The notes under the pieces: generated by a model
The model's database searches: none
Seen by the model: only the letters and a program-made list of their open reading frames with translations
Told to the model about the DNA's origin: nothing
Shown here: in pieces, positions 1 to 6,841 of the stretch
Layout of the letters: each line of letters begins with the position of its first letter
Position numbering within the stretch: position 1 is the first letter of the stretch
Translations under genes and position numbers: made by a program
Origin: Casp-actino8 sp964614655
GTDB lineage: Bacteria > Actinomycetota > Acidimicrobiia > Acidimicrobiales > Ilumatobacteraceae
Reading direction: 5' to 3'
Length of the DNA: 20,134 bases
Assembly (NCBI GenBank): GCA_964614655.1
Contig: CAZTPF010000034.1
Location: forward strand, 1 to 20,134

Positions 1-989
1 TGGGTGCGCAACGACAACGACTTGTCGTTCTTGGCGCCCATCTGCTTCACCAACTTGGCCCACAGCAGTCGAGCGGCGCGCATTTTGGCGACTTCCATCG
101 AGAAGTTCATGCCGATGGCCCAGAAGAACGAAAGGCGCGGCGCGAAGGCGTCGATGTCGAGTCCGGCACCCATGCCGGCCCTCAGGTACTCCACACCGTC
201 GGCGAGTGTGTAGCCGAGTTCGAGATCGGCGGTGGCGCCGGCTTCCTGCATGTGGTAGCCCGAGATCGAGATCGAGTTGAACTTCGGCATCTCCTGCGAC
301 GTGAAGGCGAAGATGTCGGAGATGATCCGCATGGACGGCTCGGGCGGGTAGATGTACGTGTTGCGGACCATGAACTCCTTCAGCACGTCGTTCTGGATCG
401 TGCCGGTGAGCTGCTTCGGTGCCACACCTTGTTCTTCGGCGGCCAGGATGTAGAGAGCGAGAACGGGCAACACTGCGCCGTTCATGGTCATCGACACACT
501 CATCTGATCGAGCGGAATCCCGTCGAACAACTGACGCATGTCGAGGATCGAGTCGATCGCCACACCGGCCATTCCCACGTCGCCGGTCACGCGCGGGTGA
601 TCGCTGTCGTAGCCGCGGTGCGTCGCCAAGTCGAAGGCAACCGAGAGTCCCTTCTGACCGGCGGCCAGGTTGCGCCGGTAGAACGCATTCGACTCCTCGG
701 CGGTGGAGAACCCGGCGTATTGGCGGATGGTCCACGGCTGGTTCACGTACATGGTGGAGTACGGACCGCGCAGGAAGGGTGCGAGACCGGGGTACGTCGC
801 GAGGAAGTCGAGTCCGGCCACGTCGTCGGCGGTGTAGAGCGGTGGAACGTCGATCCCCTCGGGTGTGTTCCACACCAATTCGTCGGGAGTGTGGCCACTC
901 GCCTTCTCCACGCCCTCGGCCCACGTCGTGCGATCACCGGAGGACGATGCCACCCCGAGGTCGACGTTCGACAGATTCGGAACCGACAT
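1..989 (-). CDS. mutB: Methylmalonyl-CoA mutase large (catalytic) subunit, 3' part missing
   Basis: This is the N-terminal 329 residues of the adenosylcobalamin-dependent mutase that interconverts (R)-methylmalonyl-CoA and succinyl-CoA, used in propionyl-CoA and odd-chain or branched substrate catabolism. The translation matches the family closely from memory of Propionibacterium MutB: GPYSTMYVNQPWTIRQYAGF, FYRRNLAAGQKGLSVAFDLA, SVSMTMNGAVLPVLALYILA, NSISISGYHMQEAGATADLE and APRLSFFWAIGMNFSMEVAK all fall in the substrate-binding TIM barrel. The Tyr of the STMY motif corresponds to the conserved active-site Tyr. The family is about 720-740 residues, so the C-terminal half, including the B12-binding DxHxxG domain, lies beyond position 1. 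The ATG shares one base with the mutA stop (TGATG), and a GGGGG ribosome-binding stretch lies at 997-1001. No frameshift is seen in the visible part. Confidence 0.97.
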   Translation of the reverse strand, partial: MSVPNLSNVDLGVASSSGDRTTWAEGVEKASGHTPDELVWNTPEGIDVPPLYTADDVAGLDFLATYPGLAPFLRGPYSTMYVNQPWTIRQYAGFSTAEESNAFYRRNLAAGQKGLSVAFDLATHRGYDSDHPRVTGDVGMAGVAIDSILDMRQLFDGIPLDQMSVSMTMNGAVLPVLALYILAAEEQGVAPKQLTGTIQNDVLKEFMVRNTYIYPPEPSMRIISDIFAFTSQEMPKFNSISISGYHMQEAGATADLELGYTLADGVEYLRAGMGAGLDIDAFAPRLSFFWAIGMNFSMEVAKMRAARLLWAKLVKQMGAKNDKSLSLRT

Positions 990-2830
990 CACGCGACCCC
1001 CAGTTCATCGAGGGCCCGGGTGAGGACGTCGAGAACGTCGCTACCCATGCCCACTTCCTCGTCGACACCCGGAACGTCGAGTCGACGTCCGGCCAGATAC
1101 ACACGAGCCGCCCCGGCGGCCTTCAAAGTGGCTACCGCATCGGCAGCCGACTCGTTGTAGACGGCATCCGACGAACACACGCACACGACCGTCGTCCCCG
1201 ACGCGGCAAAGTCGGCGACCTCCCCCGACACCGTCTCGATTCCGGCCACCTCGAACAGGTTCTTGGCGAAGGTGAGGCGAGCGGTGTGAACCGCTGGCGA
1301 GCCGAGAGTGGCGAGGAAGATCCGTGGTCGACGACCAGTGGCCGCCAGATGCTCATCGGCTCGTCGACGCTGCGCCTCGAAGTCGGCCGACAACCGAACG
1401 AGCGACAAGGGAGCGAAGAGCGGACCATGATCACGAGGTGTCTCGACGATCGTCGACGGGGCGTCTTCGGCCACGTTCGGGAACTCGCTCAGTCCGGTGA
1501 GCGGCCGACGACGCGTCGCCACCGCGCGACGGCGCTCCGAGAGCTGCTCGGCGAGAGCATCGTGCACGTGTCCGGCGACGACGGCCTCGACGATGCCGCC
1601 CTTGGCTTCGACGGCGCGTAATTCCTTCCACGCGGCTTCGGCCAGTTGGTCGGTGAGCGACTCGACGTACCACGAACCTCCGGCCGGATCGACGACTCGC
1701 CACATGTTCGATTCGGCCTGCAGGATCGACTGGGTGTTGCGGGCCAGGCGCCGCCCGTGCTTCGAACCTCCGACAGTCACGAGCGAATCGTGGGGCCAGA
1801 TGGTCACGGCATCGGCGCCACCGACGGCGGCCGAGAAACAAGCCACCGTGGAACGCAATGTGTTCACGTAGGTGTCGTAGCGAGTGAGCATCACACGCGA
1901 GCCGTCGGCGTGCTGGAACATCGCGGCACCGTCGGACGAGATTCCGGACACCTCGGCCACGCGCGCCCACAGACGACGGGCGGCCCGAAACTTGGCGATG
2001 GTCGTGAACTGATCGGCGGTGGCCGCGAAGCGGAACTCGAGGGTTCGAGCGGCGACGTCGAGCGACAGGCCATCCCGCACGAGAGCCCGCACTGCCGCGG
2101 CACCAGCGGCAATCGTCCAGGCCAGTTCCTGCACGGTGTTGGCACCGGCGTCGTGCCAGACGGTTCCATCGACGGTGACGACTCGTGCTGAAGGTGCCGA
2201 CATGTGAGCACGACTCACAAGAGACGCCGTGTCGTCCCACGCGCTCACCAGATCGACCGCACCGCCAGTACGCAACCAGGTGCCGATCGGGTCGACACCG
2301 AACGAACCACGCCGATCGCTTGCTGCGATCCCACGACGATCCCACAACTCGAGAAGCGACGAGGCTGCACCGAGTCCCACGTCGTCGAACGACGAGGACA
2401 GCGACACCGGCGCCAGGTCGAGGTACACACCGTCGAGAGTGTGAGCGAGCGAATCGACGTCGCCGCGCCCGTCGACTTCGACGAGCAGTCCGGTGGCTCC
2501 CGACTCGAGTTCGCCGACGGCCGACGAGTCGGCCACTCCCGACCACACTCGTTGACGGATCTCCCAGGGTCGCGGGTCGGCGTGAGTCGAGCGAACGAAA
2601 GGTGCCTCACCTGGCCAACTGGTGGTCGCAGACACGTCGGCGGCGGTGTACAGAGGCTGGATCTCGATGCCGTCGTCGGTCGTCGTGACGAGTTGGCGTC
2701 GGAAGGCGGCGTCGAACTCGTCGGGGGTGGCATCGGGAGACGACTTCAGGATCACTCCGTGGACGGCTCGAAGCCACGTGTCACGACTGGGCGTCTCGAA
2801 GTCGGCGGCCAGGGTCGGCGATTCACTCAT
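989..2830 (-). CDS. mutA: Methylmalonyl-CoA mutase small (beta) subunit
   Basis: 613 residues, close to the roughly 620-640 usual for MutA. It is the non-catalytic partner of the MutAB heterodimer. The N-terminal two thirds is a degenerate TIM barrel related to MutB (PRPWEIRQRVW near residue 90 echoes the MutB PWTIRQ segment; VTIWPHDSLVTVGGSKHGRR and QAESNMWRVVDPAGGSWYVE are typical small-subunit blocks). The last ~120 residues form a B12-domain-like Rossmann fold, but where MutB has DxHxxG this has TLGSPAVHTARLTFAKN, so it should not bind cobalamin. That loss is normal for the subunit. It is first in the operon and overlaps mutB by one base. No good Shine-Dalgarno lies before the ATG. A TAGGCT -10-like box eight bases upstream suggests a leaderless mRNA. 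Confidence 0.95.
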   Translation of the reverse strand: MSESPTLAADFETPSRDTWLRAVHGVILKSSPDATPDEFDAAFRRQLVTTTDDGIEIQPLYTAADVSATTSWPGEAPFVRSTHADPRPWEIRQRVWSGVADSSAVGELESGATGLLVEVDGRGDVDSLAHTLDGVYLDLAPVSLSSSFDDVGLGAASSLLELWDRRGIAASDRRGSFGVDPIGTWLRTGGAVDLVSAWDDTASLVSRAHMSAPSARVVTVDGTVWHDAGANTVQELAWTIAAGAAAVRALVRDGLSLDVAARTLEFRFAATADQFTTIAKFRAARRLWARVAEVSGISSDGAAMFQHADGSRVMLTRYDTYVNTLRSTVACFSAAVGGADAVTIWPHDSLVTVGGSKHGRRLARNTQSILQAESNMWRVVDPAGGSWYVESLTDQLAEAAWKELRAVEAKGGIVEAVVAGHVHDALAEQLSERRRAVATRRRPLTGLSEFPNVAEDAPSTIVETPRDHGPLFAPLSLVRLSADFEAQRRRADEHLAATGRRPRIFLATLGSPAVHTARLTFAKNLFEVAGIETVSGEVADFAASGTTVVCVCSSDAVYNESAADAVATLKAAGAARVYLAGRRLDVPGVDEEVGMGSDVLDVLTRALDELGVA

Positions 2831-2838
2831 CGGCGTTC

Positions 2839-2844
2839 AGCCTA
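2839..2844 (-). promoter_or_regulatory. Putative -10 box for leaderless mutAB mRNA
   Basis: On the minus strand TAGGCT fits the actinobacterial TANNNT -10 pattern. It ends eight bases before the mutA ATG, so transcription would begin at or next to the start codon. No convincing -35 is visible. The call is a motif-based inference. Confidence 0.4.
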
Positions 2845-2859
2845 ATGACACCGTCCCCG

Positions 2860-2865
2860 TAATCT
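2860..2865 (+). promoter_or_regulatory. Putative -10 box for leaderless esterase mRNA
   Basis: TAATCT sits one base before the ATG at 2867 and exactly seven bases before an in-frame GTG at 2873. If this is the -10 element, the transcript starts at about 2873 and the GTG would be the true leaderless start. No Shine-Dalgarno supports the ATG either. No clear -35 is seen. Confidence 0.4.
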
Positions 2866-2866
2866 C

Positions 2867-3985
2867 ATGGCCGTGAGCAGGTCGAAGACACCGCATCGCC
2901 TGGTGCGTCTCGTCACAGCGATGGCCACTTCCTTCACCATCGTCAATGGCTGGCGTCCCGTCTCGCGGCGCGGTGGGCGACGCTCGATCCCACTCTTCGT
3001 CGACGGACTGTTGGGGTCGGAAGCCCCTCTCGTCGTGGCGTCGGTCCACCTCGTCATGTTGGGACGTCTGGCCCGTCGAGGTCGGGGTATCGCGCGGGGC
3101 TTGTTCGTGATGGTCGGTCTGGCCGGCGTCGCGGTCTCGATCGAGAACTACCGNNNNNNNNNNNNNNNNNNNNNNNNNNNNNNNNNNNNNNNNNNNNNNN
3201 NNNNNNNNNNNNNNNNNNNNNNNNNNNNNNNNNNNNNNNNNNNNNNNNNNNNNCTCGACGTGTGGCGCCGATCCGATGTCCCCGGACGCACACCGGTACT
3301 CGTGCAGATCCACGGCGGTGGTTGGAGCGTCGGAGACAACCGAACCCAGGGTGTTCCTCTCATGGCACACATGGCCGAAGCGGGGTGGACTTGTGTGGCT
3401 CCTCGCTATCGATTGAGTCCGCGAGCCACCTGGCCCGACCACCTCGACGACGTCCGGCGCGCGCTCGACTGGGTACGCGCCAACATCGAGTCGTACGGCG
3501 GCGACCCGTCCTTCATTGCGCTCACCGGCGGATCGGCCGGTGCACACCTAGCCGCTCTCGCCGGACTCACGTCGGAGGTCCCCGTCCAGGCGGTCGTTCC
3601 GTTCTACGGCATCTACGACTGGACCGACACGAACGACGAGAACAACCCAGCCGTACGACACCTGCTCGAGAATCACGTCGTCAAGACTTCGATCGACGAG
3701 TCACCTGACGTCTATCGAGAAGCGTCGCCGATCGAACACGTGTCATCCGATGCACCACCCTTCTTCGTCATCCACGGCAGGAACGACACTCTTCTCCACG
3801 TGGAACCCGCCCGCGAATTCGTCGGGCGTCTACGTTCCGTCTCCAAGCAGCCCGTTCTCTACGCCGAACTTCCCCTGGCTCAACATTCTTTCGATCTGTT
3901 CCGCACTCCACGGTCACGGGGAGCTTGCGAAGCCGTGGGCCTGTTCCTGTCGACGCTCAGTCGACGATCGTCGTCGATTCCATGA
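2867..3985 (+). CDS. Alpha/beta hydrolase (HSL / LipQ-like carboxylesterase), interrupted by assembly gap
   Basis: A serine esterase of the hormone-sensitive-lipase group, expected to hydrolyse short to medium acyl esters. After the N run the oxyanion motif HGGGW, the nucleophile elbow GGSAGA (Ser codon 3533-3535), the acid in HGRNDT (Asp codon 3785-3787) and the base in AQHSFD (His codon 3884-3886) are all present and in order, so the catalytic core looks intact. Before the gap is the hydrophobic, arginine-bordered N-terminal segment (NGWRPVSRR, then a likely membrane-associated helix) seen in actinobacterial LipQ-like proteins, which supports one gene spanning the gap. The reading frame across 100 Ns is fortuitous and the true length is unknown. 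ATG 2867 is used; GTG 2873 is a real alternative (see the -10 box). It is divergent from mutA with only 36 bp between them. Confidence 0.88.
   Translation: MAVSRSKTPHRLVRLVTAMATSFTIVNGWRPVSRRGGRRSIPLFVDGLLGSEAPLVVASVHLVMLGRLARRGRGIARGLFVMVGLAGVAVSIENYXXXXXXXXXXXXXXXXXXXXXXXXXXXXXXXXXXLDVWRRSDVPGRTPVLVQIHGGGWSVGDNRTQGVPLMAHMAEAGWTCVAPRYRLSPRATWPDHLDDVRRALDWVRANIESYGGDPSFIALTGGSAGAHLAALAGLTSEVPVQAVVPFYGIYDWTDTNDENNPAVRHLLENHVVKTSIDESPDVYREASPIEHVSSDAPPFFVIHGRNDTLLHVEPAREFVGRLRSVSKQPVLYAELPLAQHSFDLFRTPRSRGACEAVGLFLSTLSRRSSSIP
3154..3253. other. Assembly gap (100 N)
   Basis: Exactly 100 Ns, the conventional placeholder for a scaffold gap of unknown size. It falls inside the esterase between its N-terminal hydrophobic segment and the LDVWRR start of the hydrolase core. 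Coordinates downstream are therefore nominal relative to the real genome. Confidence 0.99.
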
Positions 3986-3991
3986 CAAATG

Positions 3992-4011
3992 TCCTCACGT
4001 CGTTGTGAGGA
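3992..4011. other. Intergenic hairpin between esterase and kinase operon
   Basis: Arms TCCTCAC and GTGAGGA pair perfectly (7 bp) around a six-base loop, six bases after the esterase stop. No T-run follows, so it is not a canonical intrinsic terminator. It may protect the esterase mRNA 3' end or act as an operator for the kinase operon. The rest of this 79-bp spacer holds a weak CATAGT -10-like string at 4034-4039. Confidence 0.45.
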
Positions 4012-4053
4012 ACTCCGCACTCGCTCGCACGTTCATAGTTTGCACTCCCGATC

Positions 4054-4058
4054 GGGGA
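4054..4058 (+). promoter_or_regulatory. Ribosome-binding site that fixes the kinase start
   Basis: GGGGA lies six bases before the ATG at 4065. The open frame runs on upstream to 3750 inside the esterase, but only the 4065 ATG has a ribosome-binding site and starts outside the neighbouring gene. Confidence 0.65.
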
Positions 4059-4064
4059 ATCGAC

Positions 4065-5303
4065 ATGAACGCTCACATTCCATCTTCACCACATCCTGCA
4101 GTGGCCTTCGTCGACTGGCAGGGAATCGCGATCTTCTCGACAGTCGTCGTCGTCGTCGGGTTGATCGTTCGTATCTGGTCCATCGAACGAACTCACGGGA
4201 GAATCCGCGACGTTCTCGAAAAGCGGGTCGCCCAGCGGACCGCCGAACTCGAACGTTCGTTCCGTCTCACCAAACATGTGGTCAATTCGGTCTCGGAGGC
4301 GATCATCGTGACCGACGAGACCGGCCGGGCCGATCTGGTGAATCCAGCAGCGCGGCGACTCTTCGGCATCACCATGGATCACGACGAGACCGACGACGCT
4401 CGCCGGATTCTCGACGAGTTCTACCCGGAAATCCACGAGTTGATCTCGACGCACAGTGACGACATCGCCCGACGTCGATCCTTCACGATCGACGTCGACA
4501 CCAGCAATGAGAAGAAGATTCTCGAGATCTCTGCCGCCCCCTTAGACGGACCCTTGCACGGCAACGTCTTGGTGATCCGTGACATCACTTCGGCCTTGTC
4601 GCTTCTCGAGATGAAAACTCGCTTCATTTCGATCGTGAGTCACGAGATCAGAACACCCCTGACATCACTTGCCGGATCCCTCGATCTTCTCGATGCCGGA
4701 GTCGTCGGCGTCCTCCCCACACAAGCAGCCGAGCTCGTGAACGTCGCGCAAGAAAGCACGTCACGCCTCGTCAGGCTCGTGAACGACGTGCTCGACCTCG
4801 ACCGTCTCGAATCACAGAGAGTCGACCTCACCTTGGGTGAACAAACTTCAGACACCCTGATCGCCGAAGTCTTTCGAACCTTGCAGCCCCAGGCCAGCAG
4901 GAAGAGAGTTCGTCTGGTTGCCGAACCAGCACCAGACACCTTTGTCGCTGATCACGATCGAATCGTCCAGGTTCTTTTGAATCTGATACAGAACGCCTTG
5001 AAGTTCTCTCCTCCGTCGTCGACCATCGTCGTCGCCTCCCTACGAGTCAAGAACGAAATTCAATTCGTCGTCGACGACGAAGGACGCGGAATTCCCGCAG
5101 ACGCCCTCGATGGAATCTTCGAGCCTTTCGCGCAGGTCGAAACTTCCGATGACCGTCGCAATTCGGGTACTGGGCTCGGGCTCGCGATCAGCCGCGGCAT
5201 CATTCACCGCCATGGCGGACGGATCTGGGCCGAGAACCGCAGTCCCGTCGGCTCTCGATTCATCTTCACCCTTCCCCTACTCCCCAAGGAGCCCTGCTCA
5301 TGA
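4065..5303 (+). CDS. Membrane-bound PAS-containing sensor histidine kinase
   Basis: 412 residues. One transmembrane helix (about residues 20-38) follows a short N-terminus, so there is almost no extracytoplasmic sensor. Next come a charged coiled-coil linker (41-68, ERTHGRIRDVLEKRVAQRTA), a PAS domain (about 70-175, VVNSVSEAIIVTDETGRADL), a HisKA dimerisation domain with H-box VSHEIRTPL (phospho-acceptor His193) and a HATPase_c domain with N-box NLIQNALKFSPP (303-314), G1 DDEGRGIP (337-344), F-box IFEPF (351-355) and G2 GTGLGL (368-373). All catalytic boxes are intact. Input is probably cytoplasmic or membrane-derived through PAS; the ligand cannot be read from sequence. The stop overlaps the receiver start by ATGA (5300-5303), so the two are translationally coupled. 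Confidence 0.95.
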   Translation: MNAHIPSSPHPAVAFVDWQGIAIFSTVVVVVGLIVRIWSIERTHGRIRDVLEKRVAQRTAELERSFRLTKHVVNSVSEAIIVTDETGRADLVNPAARRLFGITMDHDETDDARRILDEFYPEIHELISTHSDDIARRRSFTIDVDTSNEKKILEISAAPLDGPLHGNVLVIRDITSALSLLEMKTRFISIVSHEIRTPLTSLAGSLDLLDAGVVGVLPTQAAELVNVAQESTSRLVRLVNDVLDLDRLESQRVDLTLGEQTSDTLIAEVFRTLQPQASRKRVRLVAEPAPDTFVADHDRIVQVLLNLIQNALKFSPPSSTIVVASLRVKNEIQFVVDDEGRGIPADALDGIFEPFAQVETSDDRRNSGTGLGLAISRGIIHRHGGRIWAENRSPVGSRFIFTLPLLPKEPCS

Positions 5304-5689
5304 CTCTCGTCCGAACTGCCCCCCATGCACTGATCGTCGACGACGACGACGGAATCAGAAGCGTCGTCGACATCGCGCTCGGTCTCGTCGGAGGTTTCGA
5401 CGTGACCGAAGCGACGAGCGGCGAAGAAGCACTTCGACTTCTCGAAGACCACAGGTTCGACGTGATCGTTCTCGACGTGATGATGCCTGGCCTCGACGGA
5501 CCGTCCACTCTCGGTCGAATTCGCCAGACCACCAATGGGGCAACGGTTCCGGTCGTGTTCCTCACCGCCAAGGCACAGCCTCACGAGCGTCGAGCCCTCG
5601 AAGCCCTCGGGGTCCGCGGTGTGATCGTGAAACCCTTCGACCCGCTGTCGCTAGCCGATGATCTGCGATCTCTCGCCGACATCGTCTGA
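5300..5689 (+). CDS. Single-domain CheY-like response regulator
   Basis: 129 residues consisting only of a receiver domain: acidic cluster VDDDD (13-17), phospho-acceptor Asp59 in VIVLDVMMPGLDG, switch Thr89 in VVFLTA and Lys111 in VKPFD. All five signature positions are present. There is no output domain, so it must act by protein contact or by handing its phosphate on. It lies between a histidine kinase (4-nt overlap) and an HPt protein (1-nt overlap), which suggests the intermediate receiver of a phosphorelay, as Spo0F is in Bacillus. The alternative is a direct effector that docks on another protein. Confidence 0.95.
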   Translation: MTLVRTAPHALIVDDDDGIRSVVDIALGLVGGFDVTEATSGEEALRLLEDHRFDVIVLDVMMPGLDGPSTLGRIRQTTNGATVPVVFLTAKAQPHERRALEALGVRGVIVKPFDPLSLADDLRSLADIV

Positions 5690-5994
5690 TGGACGACCTC
5701 GACACTGCGCTCCACCGAGTGTGGATCCGACATCGCAAGTCGGTGCTCGACGACCTCGGACAACTGGCTACATCCATCGAGAACTGGAACTCGGGCGACC
5801 GATCCGACGACGTCGCAGTCTCGATCGAACGTCGGGCCCATCGAATCTGTGGATCGCTCACGATTGTGGGGAGTCCCGCCGACATCGACGAACTTCGAAG
5901 CATCGAACGACGAGCTACCGACCAAGAGGGTCCCTACGCGATGGAGGTCGTGGACCGAGTCCACGACCTCCTGAAACGACTTCGCAACCTCTGA
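5689..5994 (+). CDS. Stand-alone histidine phosphotransfer (HPt) domain protein
   Basis: 101 residues, predicted all-helical. The segment RRAHRICGSLTIVGSPADID (49-68) matches the HPt signature AHxLKGSAxxxG, with His51 as the phospho-accepting residue followed by Gly55-Ser56 and Gly61. The Lys normally three residues after the His is Cys54 here, which is unusual. HPt proteins shuttle phosphate between two receivers, so with the upstream kinase and CheY-like protein this forms a His-Asp-His chain. The ATG shares one base with the receiver stop (TGATG), so the three genes are one unit. It ends nine bases before the convergent NarL-type regulator stop. A 12-bp hairpin is embedded near its 3' end. 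Function rests on the signature and the context. Confidence 0.82.
   Translation: MDDLDTALHRVWIRHRKSVLDDLGQLATSIENWNSGDRSDDVAVSIERRAHRICGSLTIVGSPADIDELRSIERRATDQEGPYAMEVVDRVHDLLKRLRNL
5943..5971. other. 12-bp perfect hairpin inside 3' end of HPt gene
   Basis: Arms GGAGGTCGTGGA (5943-5954) and TCCACGACCTCC (5960-5971) pair perfectly around a five-base loop CCGAG, 23 bases before the HPt stop. No T-run follows on either strand. It encodes a helical protein segment but is much longer than chance stems nearby. It could stall convergent transcription or stabilise the mRNA end. Confidence 0.6.
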
Positions 5995-6003
5995 ACGACG
6001 GCG

Positions 6004-6648
6004 TTACTTCTCGAAGCGATGCCCGACGTCGTCGTAGTCGTTCACCATCAGAGCGAGCTGTGTTCGGTTCTCACGACCCAACGTCGTCAAGAGTCGACTC
6101 ACACGGTTACGAACGGTCTGCGGACTCAGGAAGACACGGGTCGCAATGTCTCGATCGGTCATCCCTTTGCCGATCAGCGACATGATCTCGCGATCGACCT
6201 GACCGAGACTTTGCATCTGCAGAATTCCCTTGTGCTGCAAGCGAGCCTGAGCCTCCCTCACCAAGTCGCCCATTCCGGTCCAGCGATTGCCAGCTACCTC
6301 ACGCACGACCCGTGCCAGTTCGTTCGGGCGCACAGCCTTGTCGAGAACTGCCGAGACACCGAGAGAAGACGCCTCCAGCACCAACTCGTCCGACATGAAG
6401 TTGGTGAGAAGGATGATCTTGGTGTCGGGTCGGTGGTCGCGGACCCAATGGACCACGTCGAGTCCACTATCGCTTCCCAGCCGAACGTCGACCACTGCAA
6501 CTTGCACATCCTTCGACGACAACACCGACACCGCACCTCCGAAGTCGGCAACCGATCCTTCGACTTCGAAATCACCGTCGTGTTCGAAGATCGTCGTGAG
6601 CGCATCGCGCGCCAGCTGATGATCGTCGCATACCAGTACCGAAACCAT
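6004..6648 (-). CDS. NarL/LuxR-family DNA-binding response regulator
   Basis: 214 residues. An N-terminal receiver has Asp8-Asp9, phospho-acceptor Asp54 (VAVVDVRLGSDSG), Thr82 (ILLTN) and Lys104 (VLDKAV). A C-terminal LuxR-type helix-turn-helix (about 148-205) carries VDREIMSLIGKGMTDRDIAT and FLSPQTVRNRVSRLLTTLG, with QTVRNRVSRL as the recognition helix. It is a transcription factor activated by phosphorylation. The ATG at 6648 is set by a GGAGGT site four bases upstream; the longer frame back to 6798 has no such support. No kinase is adjacent on its own strand. It converges on the kinase-receiver-HPt operon and diverges from the surface-protein/glycan operon, so it is a good candidate for relay output and for regulator of that operon (inference). 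Confidence 0.94.
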   Translation of the reverse strand: MVSVLVCDDHQLARDALTTIFEHDGDFEVEGSVADFGGAVSVLSSKDVQVAVVDVRLGSDSGLDVVHWVRDHRPDTKIILLTNFMSDELVLEASSLGVSAVLDKAVRPNELARVVREVAGNRWTGMGDLVREAQARLQHKGILQMQSLGQVDREIMSLIGKGMTDRDIATRVFLSPQTVRNRVSRLLTTLGRENRTQLALMVNDYDDVGHRFEK

Positions 6649-6652
6649 GAAT

Positions 6653-6658
6653 ACCTCC
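6653..6658 (-). promoter_or_regulatory. Shine-Dalgarno GGAGGT of the NarL-type regulator
   Basis: A perfect GGAGGT on the minus strand ends four bases before the ATG at 6648. It decides that start over the upstream in-frame codons, which would add 50 residues unlike any receiver N-terminus. Confidence 0.8.
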
Positions 6659-6832
6659 AATCGAATGGGAATCGGAGTATCCACGAACACGGCGTCCGTC
6701 CGTTGCGAACAAATGTCACCGACTCCTGTCAGGTATCGACGTACTCCAACTCGCCATCTGACGTGCGCGAGACATTCGTGAGACTCGCAGAGGTCCATCG
6801 ATCGTTACTTTGCCGATCTCGGCAGAGTGACT
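6659..6832. promoter_or_regulatory. Divergent promoter region between NarL-type regulator and surface/glycan operon
   Basis: This spacer must hold promoters for both directions. Visible elements: a weak minus-strand -10 GATACT (6676-6681); a plus-strand TACTTT (6806-6811); a direct repeat of GAGAC at 6769-6773 and 6780-6784, spaced 11 bp (one helical turn); an inverted pair GCGAG/CTCGC (6767-6771 / 6784-6788) over the same stretch; and GCCGA/TCGGC (6812-6823) close to the plus-strand ribosome-binding site. None is strong alone. The 11-bp phased repeat is the best operator candidate. Confidence 0.4.
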
Positions 6833-6838
6833 GGAGGG
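6833..6838 (+). promoter_or_regulatory. Ribosome-binding site of exported prealbumin-fold protein
   Basis: GGAGGG ends three bases before ATG 6842. A GTG at 6827 is in frame but lies upstream of this site, so the ATG is preferred. Confidence 0.65.
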
Positions 6839-6841
6839 ACG

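Noticed and set aside
252..1621. Long open frames on the plus strand opposite mutA/mutB
   Set aside because: Arg/His-rich low-complexity translations antisense to well-conserved enzymes; they result from TCGA-rich codon usage, with no ribosome-binding sites or recognisable domains.
989..2830. MutA as an inactivated mutase because it lacks DxHxxG
   Set aside because: Loss of the cobalamin motif is normal in the small subunit of heterodimeric methylmalonyl-CoA mutase.
3750..4064. Upstream extension of the kinase frame to 3750
   Set aside because: It would overlap the esterase catalytic core by more than 200 bases. A ribosome-binding site precedes ATG 4065, and the transmembrane N-terminus begins there.
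6649..6798. 50-residue N-terminal extension of the NarL-type regulator
   Set aside because: Receiver domains start just before the VLVCDD strand, and a perfect GGAGGT precedes ATG 6648.
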